Source: Combretum micranthum (lineage: Eukaryota > Streptophyta > Magnoliopsida > Myrtales > Combretaceae). From it: a stretch of 64,000 nucleotides of DNA. How positions within the stretch are numbered: the stretch's first letter is position 1; every line of letters begins with the position of its first letter. Where the stretch lies: contig JAMXBD010000397.1 of the NCBI GenBank assembly GCA_024138025.1, positions 496,001 to 560,000 on the forward strand, given 5' to 3'. Below are positions 49,161 through 61,480 of this stretch, piece by piece. Made by a program: the position numbers and the translations under genes. Below the pieces are notes generated by a model. That model saw only the letters and a program-made list of their open reading frames with translations. It was not told where the DNA came from and made no database searches.

Positions 49161-50464
49161 AAAATTGATAACTAAAACCTGAAAGAATACCGTCAATATC
49201 GTTATATAAATAACAAAATAATAAGAAATATCTATTATTTCATTTTCATAGGAAAAATAGATCAGTTCTTGGATTTTCAGTAGCATATTCTGATAGTTTA
49301 GCGAGGACCGCAGGTGAGTAACTCTGACCTTATCATATTATTTGTGCTTGTAGCATAGCTGCATTTATGATAACAATATATTAAACTAATATGCATGTGG
49401 GATTTGAGTATACTGCATGATGTTTGGTGTATGTTTGATTGTCAAAACACCATAATGAAATTAAAAATTTCATTGTATGTTAATGAATATATGAAGCATG
49501 TTAATGATTGCCTGTAAACTATGTGATCACCTTAAACCTGACTAAAACTATTGACACCATAAAAGGAAATGATCATACATTACATGATTTGCAGAAATAG
49601 CATTTGAGTAAGTGGCAGCCTACTACGTGTTAGTATTTTGGCCCTTTGATAATGCTTGGTTGACCTAGGCTAAAAGCTATTAGATCAACGCAAGATTATC
49701 TTAGAAGCTGTCGGTACTATAAGAACTAAATGGTGAATGAAGGACACCGCTTATGGTATTGATTTGAAAGGACTAACACTTAGTGGAGTTTCTAAGGCTA
49801 AAAACAAGAAATGAGAGAGTTACGATATGGTTAATTTAAAGAGATAATTAAAGCGAGTATTGTTGTATTCCTGTATGCTTAGTCACTCCTAGGTAGGTGG
49901 GTCATAGTATTATGATCCTTCCTAACCCCAACAAAAGGGCATAAATTTCCATCCTATTTGGTTCCAGATCTCCACACTTATACTTGCACATATGATTAAT
50001 TGTTGCATGGCATACACTTGATAATTAAACTTATTTGATATTGTATGATGTGTGGTTTGTTCTGGTTATCTCACTAAGCATGTGGTTCACTCACCCCCAA
50101 CAGTTTTTGTGTAGGATTAATACTAGTTGGAGTTGAGAGCTTTTCCAACAAACTTTATTGAAGATAAAAATATAGGATATGGTAAACTTAGAATATAAAT
50201 TAGATAAATTTTATAATAATTGAAATTTGTAGGTTATAAGTTTGAAACCCATTTTCACTATTTGGTAGGGGACACTGATGCTCTACGGTCTTGGTATGAA
50301 GTGGAAAAAAATCGGATTCCATTATTGAAATCTAAATATATAATTATATGCAAACATATCATTTAGATGATAGACATTAATAAAAAGATAGAGTCTTGTA
50401 TACTCTGACTTAAAAGACGATTCTCATATTACAAGTGCATACATGGTATGATAGCTTTAGATTA
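49161..50464 (+). mobile_element. Diverged LTR-like sequence, part 2
   Basis: It resumes after the solo LTR. It shows weak versions of the LTR modules in the expected order: a GAGTAACTC stretch near 49316, a CCTAACCCCAACAAAAGGGC block near 49920, and TCTCACTAAGCATGTG near 50070. I cannot place its 3' end; a boundary near 50460 is a guess, based on where a minus LTR fragment becomes recognisable. Confidence 0.45.
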
Positions 50465-51715
50465 ATCCTACTAGGCCCTTTTTTTTAGGCGTGATGATAA
50501 GAGCAAGTTAGAGAATATTAGTGAGCATTAGGATCTAAATATATAGATGTACATATACTTAATAATACATATCGAGTTAGATTAGGAGCATAATAACAAT
50601 AATAATAACAACATGATATCATAATAGCAAAATAACAAATAGGAAATCTTGGTATGTGCAAGAACAAAACATGAACATGTTGTTGCTTCAACAACACATA
50701 TGAGTTTCAAGAAATAACACCATGGTCATGCTAAGTTATATGACATGGATAAATAAATAATGGTAGAAGTTTACCTAAAAGTGTTTTTGTGGTAGGAAGA
50801 AGATAATGAATGTAGGTTTATGTGGTTAGTGATATGTGGTAGATAGTTTATGTATAGAGGAGGATTTTTTTTTTTTTTTTTTGGTGAGGAATTGGTGAGA
50901 GAGAGTTTTAGTAATGAAGAGTTGTGCAGAAAATATTTTGTCGAGTGAATTTGAGAGAGTTTTGTTATGTGAAGTAAAGGTGTGAAAGAAGTGAAGGGCG
51001 ACGGGGTATTTATAGTTAAAGATGGAGGGAAATTAGATGTAATAAAATAAATTGAAAAAGAAAAAATAGAGGTAGAGAGAAAGGGATGGCGTCGGCCTTA
51101 AGAGAGAAAGAGAGAGAAATTGATTTTATTTGTTGTTTTGTAATAAAATGTAATCAAGATGTAAAGTATGGTTGATGTAAAGTTGTATTGGAAATGTAAA
51201 AAATAGAAAAATAGGTATATAGATAGTAAGAATAGGTTGTAAGGTAAAGTAGAGATAGATGAATAATAATGAATAGTAGTATAGAATAATGAATAGTAAA
51301 CAAGACTAATAATGCATCAGTAGTAAAGAAAATACATATATAAATGTGATATCTGTTATTTTTAGCTACCGAAAAATTATGAAACTGATATTTTTGAAAT
51401 CCTTGTATTATTTTGGACCTAATGGTGTTATTGAAATATTTTTACTATTCCGAGCCTCGTGACAAGCTTTTCAAAAGCTGATTCCGTTCATCCGAAAGAC
51501 ACTAAAATTTAGCGAATCTAATATTTTAAGCTTTCTTATATTATTACGAATCATCATCCATAATTATTTCAATTCTGTTATTTAGGACTAAAGAACACAG
51601 GATTGCTGAATCTAAACTCTAAGGTTTATTCTAGTCTTTTGTTTACTTTAAGGTTTCCGGTTGACCTTTAATTCTAAGATTAAGCACAAACTTAACAAAA
51701 TTTCAAGGGTCTACA
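50465..51715 (-). mobile_element. Minus-oriented LTR fragment
   Basis: It resembles 37840-38958, the inner end of a minus LTR: AACAACA-rich sequence, a 'GACATGG' splice-like stretch, a minus-strand TATA box (51007-51014), GGCGTCGGCC near 51087, and the end GGGTCTACA. The outer half with TGTCACGCC is missing. An 18-T run lies at 50865-50882. Confidence 0.7.
51007..51014 (-). promoter_or_regulatory. TATA box of LTR fragment 50465-51715
   Basis: TATTTATA (TATAAATA in sense) follows GGGG on the plus strand, as in 12251. Function is inferred. Confidence 0.5.
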
Positions 51716-51829
51716 AGATGAATGTAAGCCTACTAGTTGCTTGGAGAATTAAATATTAGGCTAGCCTATAGTGTAAGGGAATCTTTTTGGGAGGCTTGAT
51801 AACACGAATTTTGAAGAATTTGGAATTAT

Positions 51830-53740
51830 GGCTAGAACAAAGGCCAAATGATATGGTTGGTAAGTTCAGGTAATTGAATAAGAGATCATTCAAAGATTGG
51901 AGGCTAGATGAAGTAGGAGCTTAACCTATTGCTACCCCAGTAGTGAGGAGGATAAATATAGATCAAAGCCCTACCCTAGTTGTTCAAGAGCTACCAATTT
52001 CACCTCCTAAACCATCCACAGAGCAGCCACAAGCTGCCTCTATGCCATCTGAACAAGAGACCTTTTACGCTTCTGCAACTCACATGGATAAGCTTAAAGA
52101 TGAAGTGAAAGGAATGAAGGAGAACTTAGCTACATTTATGAAGGAGACAAAAAAGGACATGGGAGATTTTAAGAAGACCATGCTCTAAATTCTAGACTTT
52201 GTTACTCGGGGTCATCCTCCTCTAACTCCTCAACAATCCAAACATTGTCATGTAGACCAGTCTTGGTAGACTTTAATCAAGATGATGCTGACAATTACAC
52301 TAGACCACCCTCACCATTTAGACCTCCATCCCTAATTCAACTATCCACACAACCTTCGCAAAACCATATCCATCTCTATCACATACACAATCCTACACAC
52401 ACTCTCCACCACAAATACAACCAGAACCACAATAATAATTGGTTGAGCCACCTACTCACCACACTTGTGAGGACAATGAAGCCAATTTTAAACCATTAAC
52501 CTTAGATACACAACCAATTTTGGAGCCCCCTTTATCTCAAATTTTCACAATCCCTAAAACCCTTAAGAAAAAGCGCAAGAATCCTACACAAAAAAGGAGG
52601 AAGATGGTGCTATCATATTACCTAGAGGAGGATTCCAATCCTCAATAAGTTACTGCACAAGTGGCAGAACAACTGGAGCAACTGAAAGAACATCCTCCGT
52701 CATATGAAGACTACAGTTTGACCTCCTTAAGCAAATTAATTCAACAAATCACTAAGGATGCAAGAGTCGAAGAGAGGGATGGTTGAAAATGATACTCCAC
52801 AAAAGTAGTAGGAAGAATTAGAAAGACAAGAAGACACTCTTAAAGAAGTTGTAAGCCAATAGGAGAGAAAAGCAGCATCCCCGACCTTAACTCTCTTCTA
52901 GATGAGGAATATTATGAGTGGGAAACTGACCTAACTGCAATAATGAAAAAAGTAGAGAGCCAGGCAGTTGATGACGAAATTTTTTATCAGATTTGTAAGC
53001 TAGTTTGTGAAATTGTTGTAGAGGGACCGCCAACAATAGTAGGAAATATTTGTTTCAAAGAAACCTCCACCAAACTCTTTTATGACAAAGTCAGCTTACA
53101 AATTCCCTCCAATGAAGTTCCTAAAATGAACAGTCCCCCAGTAAGCATATTAGAGAAAGACATCCTCGAAGCCTTTAACCAATTAGTCATACAAACCCTG
53201 GAAGAAGAAATAAATGAAGAGGAAGACATAATTCAAGCAATAAATAGCATGATTGTACAAATAGTCAATAAGGAGGAAGGCCACAAAGCAGATATAAATA
53301 ACCTCCTAAAAGATGTAGTCAGTACTCTCCTGGATGAAATGCTTTCGAGTTATTTAAAGAAGGTTGGGTAGAGCTGAATGAAGAAGAATTCATTACAGAT
53401 AATCTATAGAATTTCCATGCAAATCAAGCTCAACAAAGAAAGTATGACTGATGGCTAAAAGAGGAACGACAAAGGGTAGCAGAAGGGAGACCAATAAAAC
53501 CACCTACAACTGAGGAGGAGAAAGAAAAAGGACAGTTTTTAGAAAAAAGAAAGAGAAGGGCAAGAACACCTGAGAAAAATAAAAGAGCATTCAGGCCTGG
53601 TTAAACAAGAGAACCAAGACGAGGAGCTTGTTCATGTTCTTCAAAAGTAATGGGAGGAGGAGAAGAAAAAATCTTCTCAAAGAAAGAAATAGAAAAAAAA
53701 AAACCAAAGAAATCTTCCAAGAAAAAGAAGAAATAACATG
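51830..53740 (+). pseudogene. Relic of a Lys/Glu-rich, coiled-coil-like protein of unknown function
   Basis: Several frames carry protein-like pieces separated by stops and shifts. These are MARTKAK near 51832; a Pro/Ser-rich piece leading to MDKLKDEVKGMKENLATFMK with heptad-like spacing (51943-52188); a basic piece KKKRKNPTQKRRK near 52565; the longest piece, 142 residues at 52943-53371, rich in Glu, Ile and Leu with no motif I recognise; and a Lys/Glu-rich tail to about 53735. There is no zinc knuckle, protease or polymerase motif. It may be the lone ORF of a non-autonomous retroelement. I do not know its function. Confidence 0.4.
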
Positions 53741-54606
53741 ATTTATTCTTTTATTATTCTTTGTGGCAAATAACAGTTTTGTACAATGTTAGAATTAGTT
53801 TTTGGTCATGATTCAGTCGATGCTCTAATTGGGCCTCAATCTTGTACTAATGTTTGTTCATGATTTGCTTTAGAGTAGAAATAAACAGGGCAATATAGCA
53901 TGCAACAACAATCATCCCCTCGAGTTTTATAACAAAGAAGTTTTTCTGATAACTGTTAAATTCCTTAATCTTGTTCTAATTTCAACTGCTTAAAAACCTC
54001 TAGTCTATTTGTCATGTTTTTAAACATTGAGGATAATGTTTAGTTTGGTCGTGTTTTAAAGCTGATTAATTTGGAATCTAGATCTGTCTAGAATAGAATA
54101 TATGGGCTTTGAATGATCATTTTTTCTCATAAAATAATAGGAAAATAATGAAATGATTAGAATGTGATGAAAAATTTTCGAAAATTTTGAATAAAATTAC
54201 CAATTAACTCAACAGAATAGTTATGAGAATCATCATGAGATTGAGTTATCTTTACTTTGTTTAAATCACTTTGCATATATCAATGTGGAGTAGTTTTACT
54301 TATTATTTCATTTGAAATTTTATGGCTAGAATTAGCTTAAGATGCCTAGTAAGGTCAATCAAGTTCCTTGATGGCGCTTAAATGATTTGCATGTTTTTCA
54401 AAATTTAGTCATTTTGAGAGCCGTGTAATCTCTAATGAAGGTTTAACTGATGATCATAACTTGATGATTTTTCCTTGTGCTCTATAAACAAAACAAAACC
54501 TAAATTAAAAATTGAAAACCATGCGCTTAGAGTTGAAATGGGCATGAATTGGTCCCTCAAAAGAGCAACTTCTTGACCCCTCTTTCAATTTTAAATAAGC
54601 CATGAT

Positions 54607-54630
54607 ATATATATATATAGATATATATAA
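54607..54630. repeat. AT-rich dinucleotide tract
   Basis: An (AT)n run broken by one AG, followed by an A-rich stretch, in the non-coding part of the decayed element. Confidence 0.85.
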
Positions 54631-55417
54631 AAAAAAAAGCAAAAAGAAGCAGGTAAAAACCCATCTAGAGGATATGAAAAAAAGAAGGCAAAAACCTTCC
54701 CCTGTGAAGCTTTAAAGTACATAAATAACCAATAAATATTAAATATATATATAACATAAAGTATGGAAGAAAATTCAACTTATGATCTAATATACATGCC
54801 TTCATTTTTTAATTTGATGCTTAGAGAAATTATTAAGGAACTGCCTATGCATATATGTAAGAGGATAAATTTGATTGAGTTTCTTTCTTACTTCGATTAA
54901 TTTTTACTTTAAGATTCTTGATTAAACAATGAAGGTACAAGCTTATCTACTTGATAAACTCTGTGATTTTAGCAAAGGTAAATTTAGCACAGTTATTAAA
55001 ATGATTGAATATCTTAAGTGCTAAAGTGATTTTGAGCTCAATTGGATCTGGTCAAATTTGCCATTTATGATTTATCTTCTTATTTTAAAAGCCTTGTCAG
55101 GTGAATTCATGTTTTCTTGAGAATAATCAAAGACTTAAGCACGGGGGGATTCAATAAGTTGATTTTATTCTATTATTTTCACAGGAATTTGAGCTTATTT
55201 TGATGAGTTTTTGATTAAATTCTTATGAATTTAGTGTCTTTAGTGACAATTTTTTTTTTTTTTTAGTTCCTTGAATCAAAATAAGAAGAATCAAAGTGTT
55301 TGTCATTAGATTTGAGAAAAATAGTAGTAAAAGCAAAGAACAGATCTGTCGCAACCTATATAAACACAGTTCGACACCAAAATATAAGGCAAAACAAGCA
55401 TATATTGGTCTGTTGCA

Positions 55418-55665
55418 CCTCAAACTTAGCCTTCGATATGACCCTTGACAATTGTTTTGAGGAGATCAAGCCTAAAATTGAAGAAAAGCTTTTGTCGCGC
55501 CTTGAATTTAGTCTTCAACATGACCCTCGACAATTGTTATGAGGTGATCGAGCCCAAACTTGAAGAAAAGCTTCTGTCGTGCCTCAATGTCGTGTGCAAA
55601 ATTTGACCCGTAACAGTTGTTAAAGTGATGTACAGACCTTTGTCGTACTTGTGTCACACCTCAAA
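55418..55665. repeat. 82-bp tandem repeat, about three units
   Basis: Units start at 55418, 55500 and 55582 (CCT(C/T)(A/G)A). GACCC(T/C)(T/C)GAC recurs at 55440 and 55522, and GAAGAAAAGCTT at 55480 and 55562, all 82 bp apart. The third unit is shorter and more changed. The repeat is CpG-containing and about 80% alike by eye between units 1 and 2. Confidence 0.85.
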
Positions 55666-57205
55666 TCATCAGAGCAATCGAACCCTCGAGAGTACTCAAG
55701 TTAGCCCTCGACTAAACAATGGACAAAAATGATAGCGTTTCGTTAACTCAAGTTGAGCCCTATCCTTAATGCAGCACTCGAGCCTTTAACTCTTCCTTCG
55801 ATGAAACGATGGTTTTAGCACTTGATCTAGATGCACGTGTGGATGAAGAATCTACATTCTATTATATAGAATCTATCATGTTTGCAATAAACCAACATTT
55901 ATTTCTATGCCCTTGTCATATAAATAAATGTGCACAGCTTGTAATAAGTGTATTGTACCCATAGAGATTTTTATATAGTGTACAGAATTAACGTAGCTTA
56001 ATAAGAGAATTTCTAGAGAAAAAGAATCTTGTTTCTTCTTGCTTTAAAGAGTCTCAAAGTTTTCTAGGTAAAAGCCATTTTAACCCATTATTTAATTTTT
56101 GCAAGACCCTGTGCCAAATATTAATATCTCTTCATTAATTTCATATTATTTCTTTAAGTAATGTTCGTAATGCCTAAATCCATAGAGAAATAATCTCCTA
56201 TAGCTTAAGGTTGGTGAACCCAAATCTTGATTCATGTGATTTCAAATGCTCTTTCAATTCAATATTGACTAGGTGTTTGTAATTAATAGCTTGGTTTTAT
56301 TTGCATGAGTATAATTGCATGGTGCATGAATTAGATTCATATTTGATATCAATTGAATAGGATGGAAGCTCATTCTTTTGAATAGATCTATGACTGCTAA
56401 TAGAGTCGATCTTGAATATCTCGAGAGAGGGTAGGTGAAGACTTTTTGTTGCTTGTTTTGAAATTCATTGTGTTGGTTTTAAAAACAAAGGATTCTTGTT
56501 CTTTAAGCGAATCTAGGCTGATGATAACTTGCGAAGGGATTCCGGCTATAAACCTCCAAAGTTTTACGATCGGTTAAGCTTAAACCCTAATTAGAAGGTC
56601 AATCGAAAACCTTAAAGTCAACAAAACCCTAGTTAGACGTAACAATTTAAGTCTGGTAATCCCACATTCATAACTCTAAGAGAGTAAGTATGAGATTAGT
56701 AGGTAGAATATTTCATAATAATATAAGAGAGCTTAAAAATATCAAATTGGTCAAACCACAATTCGTTTTAAACCTGATTAGATACAGTTTTTGCAAAACG
56801 TATCCTGGGGCTCGGAATACTAAAAATATTTTGAATATACCGTTAGACTCGTAAAAACATAAGGTTTTCAAAAATATCAGTTTTATAATTATTCGATAAC
56901 TAAAAATATCAGATATCATAATTATACGCGTATTTTCTTACTATCGGTATTTTATTAGTCATATCTATTTTATATTATGCTATTCATTACTATTCTACAC
57001 TATTAATTTATCTCTACTTTTTCTACCACCTACTCTTTCCCTCTACATACCTATTTTTCTTACTTTTTACGTTTCTCATACACCTTATATCACATCTATC
57101 TTACACATTACTATTTTTAATACACAAAATTAAAAAAAAAAAAAATCAAATCCCACCTCTCTCTTCTCTCTTTGGCCAGCGCCTCTCTCTCTCCCCCCTC
57201 CTCCT

Positions 57206-57234
57206 CCCCCCCCACCCCCCCCCCCCCCCCCCCC
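57206..57234. repeat. Poly-C run with one A
   Basis: Eight C, one A (57214) and twenty C follow a (CT)/(CTC) stretch, about 60 bp before the TATA box. The position matches the C run at 40154. Confidence 0.95.
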
Positions 57235-57295
57235 GGTTCTCTATTTTTCTCAATTTTTTTTAATTAAATCACTCAAAATCCTCTCCACATTTTCC

Positions 57296-57303
57296 TATAA
57301 ATG
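57296..57303 (+). promoter_or_regulatory. TATA box of solo LTR 56547-59993
   Basis: TATAAATG follows TTTTCC in the family context, with one base changed from TATAAATA. Function is inferred. Confidence 0.5.
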
Positions 57304-59998
57304 CCCTCTCCTCTTTCACTTCATTCACACATTCACTTCCCACAAATTACTACCAAAAACTCTCTCAAATCTTCCTCCCAAATACTCTTCCCATTACTCT
57401 CCCAAAATATTCCCAAGCTCTCTTCTTCTCCATATACAAAACCCATTTATATACACTACTTCCATCTTATCTTTAGGTAAAACTCCTTTCATATCTTTTT
57501 ACTACCATGTCATGTAACTTGACATGACCATAAAGTATGTTTCCTAAACTATATGTTATAGAAGCAACTCTATGTTCATATTTTCTCTTATTCATGAATC
57601 TCTATTTATTCTTTTATGTTGTTATTTTGTTTATATTATTGTTGTTATTATGTTTCCATATTTATATCTAACTAAATATATTTATGTACCTATATATATT
57701 CTTTAGAGCATATGAGCTCACTTGTTATTTATTTATTTTCATGCTTTGCAATTTATTTACTTATTCATGCTATCTTAAGACTAGTCTTTCTAGTCTTAAA
57801 CTTACCTCATCAAGTCAAAATAATTTTATTTTCTTTTTGGTACTAGTCCATTTCTTAGTCTGAGAGCCTTGATTCAAAGCTAAGACTCTCAATACTTGAC
57901 TTATATTATCTTGCTTATTATTTTTGTTGTTATAATTTTGCTTATTATTATTCTTATATTCATGCAAAATAAAGATTGTTGTGTAAACCGCAAAGTTCAA
58001 ACTACACTTTTTATAAAAGAGATTTTTGTCACCAAAAAAGAGTTCTAAATGAAATTTAGAATTTTTAAATTAATAAAAGGAATCCATTTTTCTTCTTAAA
58101 ACCTTAGGAAGAACTCACTACAATTTTGGAAATGCCACCATTTTGAAAGGCTTTTTCTAAAACCATAATTATAGTAGTAATAGAGTTGTTTTCTAAAATT
58201 TGAGAAAGATGATTCTTTGTTACAAAAATGTTTTCCTTAAAAACGTAAAGGAAACCCCATAAAAAAGAAATGTAATTTTTCAAACCAAGATTTTAAAAGA
58301 TCAAAATAATAGTCAAAGGAAATTCATATGAAACTAATAAGAAAAGTGACACTAGTGTTAGAAGTTTAAAAAAAAAAGGAAAAATAGAGAAATTCATTTT
58401 TATGGAAAAGTCATCAAGGAAAATAGTAAGATAAACATAAAATACTCTTTCAAAACAAAAGAATCAAAAGCTTCATTTTTAAAGAATTTACAAAAGGATT
58501 TCTTGCAAATTATGATTTTTCCAAACTTCTAACTAACATTGTTTTTACTAAAGAATTTTGATTGGACAACAAATACTTGAACATGTATGAAATATGAGCT
58601 ATAAATCTATAAAAAGGAATTTTTCAACTATATAAATAACTAAGAATTTATCAAAGGATTTTCGAATGAGTTGATGTTTGAAATGATTTTTTTTGGGTTG
58701 AGATTTTCGTGATGAATCTGGTTACCCATGTTTTTTAACCTAAAAGACCTTGTTTGATAGAAATTACCTTATAAATGGGTAGATTTTTTTCGAATAGGTA
58801 GAAAATGATATATTATATGCGCAATTCTGAGTTAAAATGAGCAAGTTATAGCCATTTTAAGTTGGAATTGTCTTTCATACGAATTTTGACAAACTTAATG
58901 TCATAGTTTTGTAAAATCTCAATATAGCTATCAAGAAATACTCATTGTGAGTATTTTCTTGTTTAGGGGATTGTGAGGAGGATCTCTCGTACCTCGACGA
59001 CTACTTTGACTGAAGATTGATGAACCTATGGCCAAGTAAGTTTTATTTCCATAACTTATCTTACTTGATTGTGCTTGTAGTTTAGAAGCACTAGATTTAA
59101 GGAAAAGATTGAATGGTATGCATGTAATATTGTTTGAATGAATGATAAGAATATCGAGATGAGAATTGATTTGTCTAAAATTTTATGGTCACCTTAAATT
59201 GTTAATAATGCTATGAGCCTTTAATTAAACTAAAATCATGCATATCACTTGTGAGTCACATTACATGAGATCACTACCCTTATGGGGGAAAGGGGTAGTG
59301 GTACAATTGTTGGATCTTAATTAAAGCTTTAGGACATTTGGTTAGAAGTACACTCATTAAAGCTTCGAGACGTTTGGTCAAAAGCATATAAATTGGCGCC
59401 CCTAACCCCCAATGGAGGGTGTAAATCCATTGAATATATGATTATCGAAAAATCATATGTCTTGTGTGATCATGTGGTTGTTGCATTTCACTTGGTTGAT
59501 TAAATAACTTGTTTGATTATTTCTATTCAAGTATACTTATCTATGGAAATAATTCTCACTAAGTTAATAGCTTATACCCTTATAGCGATTTGCTGCAGTT
59601 TTCCTACCTTTGGCTGAAGCCACGTGGGCCTTGTTCCTAAGTATCCCTTTTTTATTAAGAAGTTTTTGGATGAAGTCCAACACTAGTGTAGATGTAGGCT
59701 TCTAGGGAAAACTTATGATATACAATATAGCTTTTTTAGTGTACTTTTGGCAGGGGAATGCATCCAAGATCCTTGTAAGACTTTATATTTATGAATTAAT
59801 ATTGTGATTTCCATTTCTTAATTGTTACTGTATATCTTAAGCTTCATAATTCAAAGTATGGTCCACTAAAATTGTAAGAGCACGCCTTACATTTAATATA
59901 TAAGCTTTTGGGAATGATTAAGGTTGTCATACTTAAACTTTAATATTAAATATAGCGGACTGTTATGTTTAGAGTACCCTTTGGGGCGTGACATCGGC

Positions 59999-60400
59999 AG
60001 TCTAGCCTAGTGTTTATGACTTTAGGAGAGGCTTAAATTTAACTCAGTGAGTCGGCAATGCAAATACCCTAGCTAACAATTCTCTCTCTGAGTTTAGTTT
60101 TAAGAAATCACATGATAAGGAGTTGTTGAAGAAAATCCTGCACCATCGTCTTGCACAATTGTAAACGATTCCTTAATTTTGCTTAGAGAACAATTGTGAA
60201 TATTTCTAACATTAGCATAACTTCTGTTTTTATTATGATTTTCTAATTTTTCTTCGACTATGATAATAGTGGAAATATGAGTATGATAGATGTCACCATT
60301 TCTTTGGGATTCGACCTAATTCTCTCTATACTATTTCGGTAAGTGCGCTTTCCATACTGTTGGTAGTTGCTAATTGAAATTAGATAGGACCAATTAGTTT
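59999..60400 (+). mobile_element. Decayed non-autonomous retroelement, part 2
   Basis: It resumes the element split at 56546. It contains TTTGGGATTCGACCTAATTC near 60312, a stretch that I recall from the downstream part of Athila/Tat-type LTRs. It may end near TTTTACA (60398-60404), where a minus-strand gag relic begins. No ORF is visible. Confidence 0.35.
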
Positions 60401-60404
60401 TACA

Positions 60405-61190
60405 AATGTTGAAAAGCTTCCACTTTGAGTTGTGTTTTAAAAGCTATATTTTATACAACTCTAACATAACAGAGCTAAAAAATTCTAACACAAGCAATAT
60501 TCCTATTTCTTTGGCAAGATTCATCAATTTGTACTATATTTTGCTCTTAAGCTACTTGGAAAATACTCCTTCAAGAATTCTATCCAGAAAACTTCCCATG
60601 CAATCGGTTGAGGTAAAGTTCTCTCTTTTGAATCCTTCCGCAATCTAACTCTCAATCTTAATATGTCCTATATGGTACCTTGAGAGCATTAGGTACTTGA
60701 AATACACTAAATGGTCTCTCAAGTTGTGATAAACAATCCTCTACTTCCTTAGGTTTTCCTAAAAGACCTTCTAAATATCTATTACATTTGATAAACTCCA
60801 TAACCAAGTTCATTTGAGGTCAAGGTATAAGCAATGGAGGAATTGGCATTTCATGTCTAACTGGAAGCGAAGCTTGACTTTACTAATTAATTCAATAGGC
60901 TAATTAACCTCTTCAGGCATTGCAACTAGTTATTGAATTGGTGGTGTATGAGTCCAAGTTCTCTAAGGTGCAATAGGAGGTACTACAAGTGCCTCAGCTG
61001 GAGCAACATGTGGTTTTACTCTAGGTTGTTGTCCTCCTTATAAGGCTTGCAAAATTAAAGCATTCTATTGTTGTATAGCTTGTAAGATTGTTTCCAACCT
61101 ATCTAAAAGTAGCAGAGGTAAATTTTGTGGTTTAGAAGCTTAGGACTGAACCTCTAGTATAGGTAGTTAAGCATCCTTTGCTCTTCATCT
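60405..61190 (-). pseudogene. gag: gag relic of a minus-strand Ty3/gypsy element
   Basis: On the minus strand, the stretch around 60540-60615 reads PQPIAWEVFWIEFLKEYFP, a good match to the retrotransposon gag core (W-x-x-F then F-x-x-x-Y/F-F-P). Upstream on that strand (60950-61190), pieces such as LETILQAIQQ and GGQQPRVKPHVAPAEAL resemble a Gln/Pro-rich gag N-terminus. Many stops break the frame. No zinc knuckle or pol motif is visible, because the element is cut off near 60405. The primer binding site at 61464-61475 gives the orientation. Confidence 0.65.
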
Positions 61191-61463
61191 ACGTCTGCAA
61201 AATTCAATTTCCATATAGTCAACTTTGACATTATAACCATTAATACTCTAGTTATGTCCTCTAACAAACAAACAACACAACTATATAACACATGTCACAT
61301 GGTCTATCATCATATGTCACAAACAACACTTTCATTTTTAAACTCCTCATGTCTATCCTCACTCATTCATTTAGATTTCATACTTAATTCTACTTATCTA
61401 CTTAGATTTTACTAGATCTAGTAAAAAATACGTATTCAATTTCTTTCTTACTCTCACGACCAT

Positions 61464-61475
61464 GCTTTGATACCA
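61464..61475 (-). other. Primer binding site of minus-strand element
   Basis: On the minus strand it reads TGGTATCAAAGC, an initiator tRNA-Met-type site with one change (A for G). An LTR edge follows 5 bp away on the plus strand. Confidence 0.85.
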
Positions 61476-61480
61476 ACTCC

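Larger units (their letters stand above)
51716..56546 (+). mobile_element. Decayed non-autonomous retroelement, possibly Athila/Tat-like, part 1
   Basis: It carries a relic gene (51830-53740) followed by ACATTGAGGATAATGT (from about 54027) and later AGCACGGGGGGATT (from about 55138). As I recall, words of this type lie between the coding part and the 3' LTR of Athila/Tat elements, so the lineage is a guess from resemblance. The stretch 53741-55417 is otherwise AT-rich and non-coding. An 82-bp tandem repeat lies at 55418-55665. A possible TATA (ATATAAATAAA) lies near 55918. I cannot place LTR ends with confidence. It is split by solo LTR 56547-59993. Confidence 0.4.
56547..59993 (+). mobile_element. 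Solo LTR, plus orientation
   Basis: It starts TATAAACCTCCAAAG, where sister copies have TGTAAACCTCC, so the conserved TG is now TA. It ends TTGGGGCGTGACA. The flanks are CCGGC (56542-56546) and TCGGC (59994-59998), a TSD with one C/T change. Length is 3447 bp. It has a poly-C run (57206-57234), a TATA box (57296-57303), the conserved inverted repeat near 58830-58862, and the CCTAACCCCCAATGGAGG block near 59402. The altered end and TSD suggest that it is among the older insertions. Confidence 0.9.

Noticed and set aside
50541..51720. Possible TSD AGATG flanking the LTR fragment 50465-51715
   Set aside because: AGATG occurs at 50545-50549, but the sequence after it is not an LTR end, so the match is probably chance.
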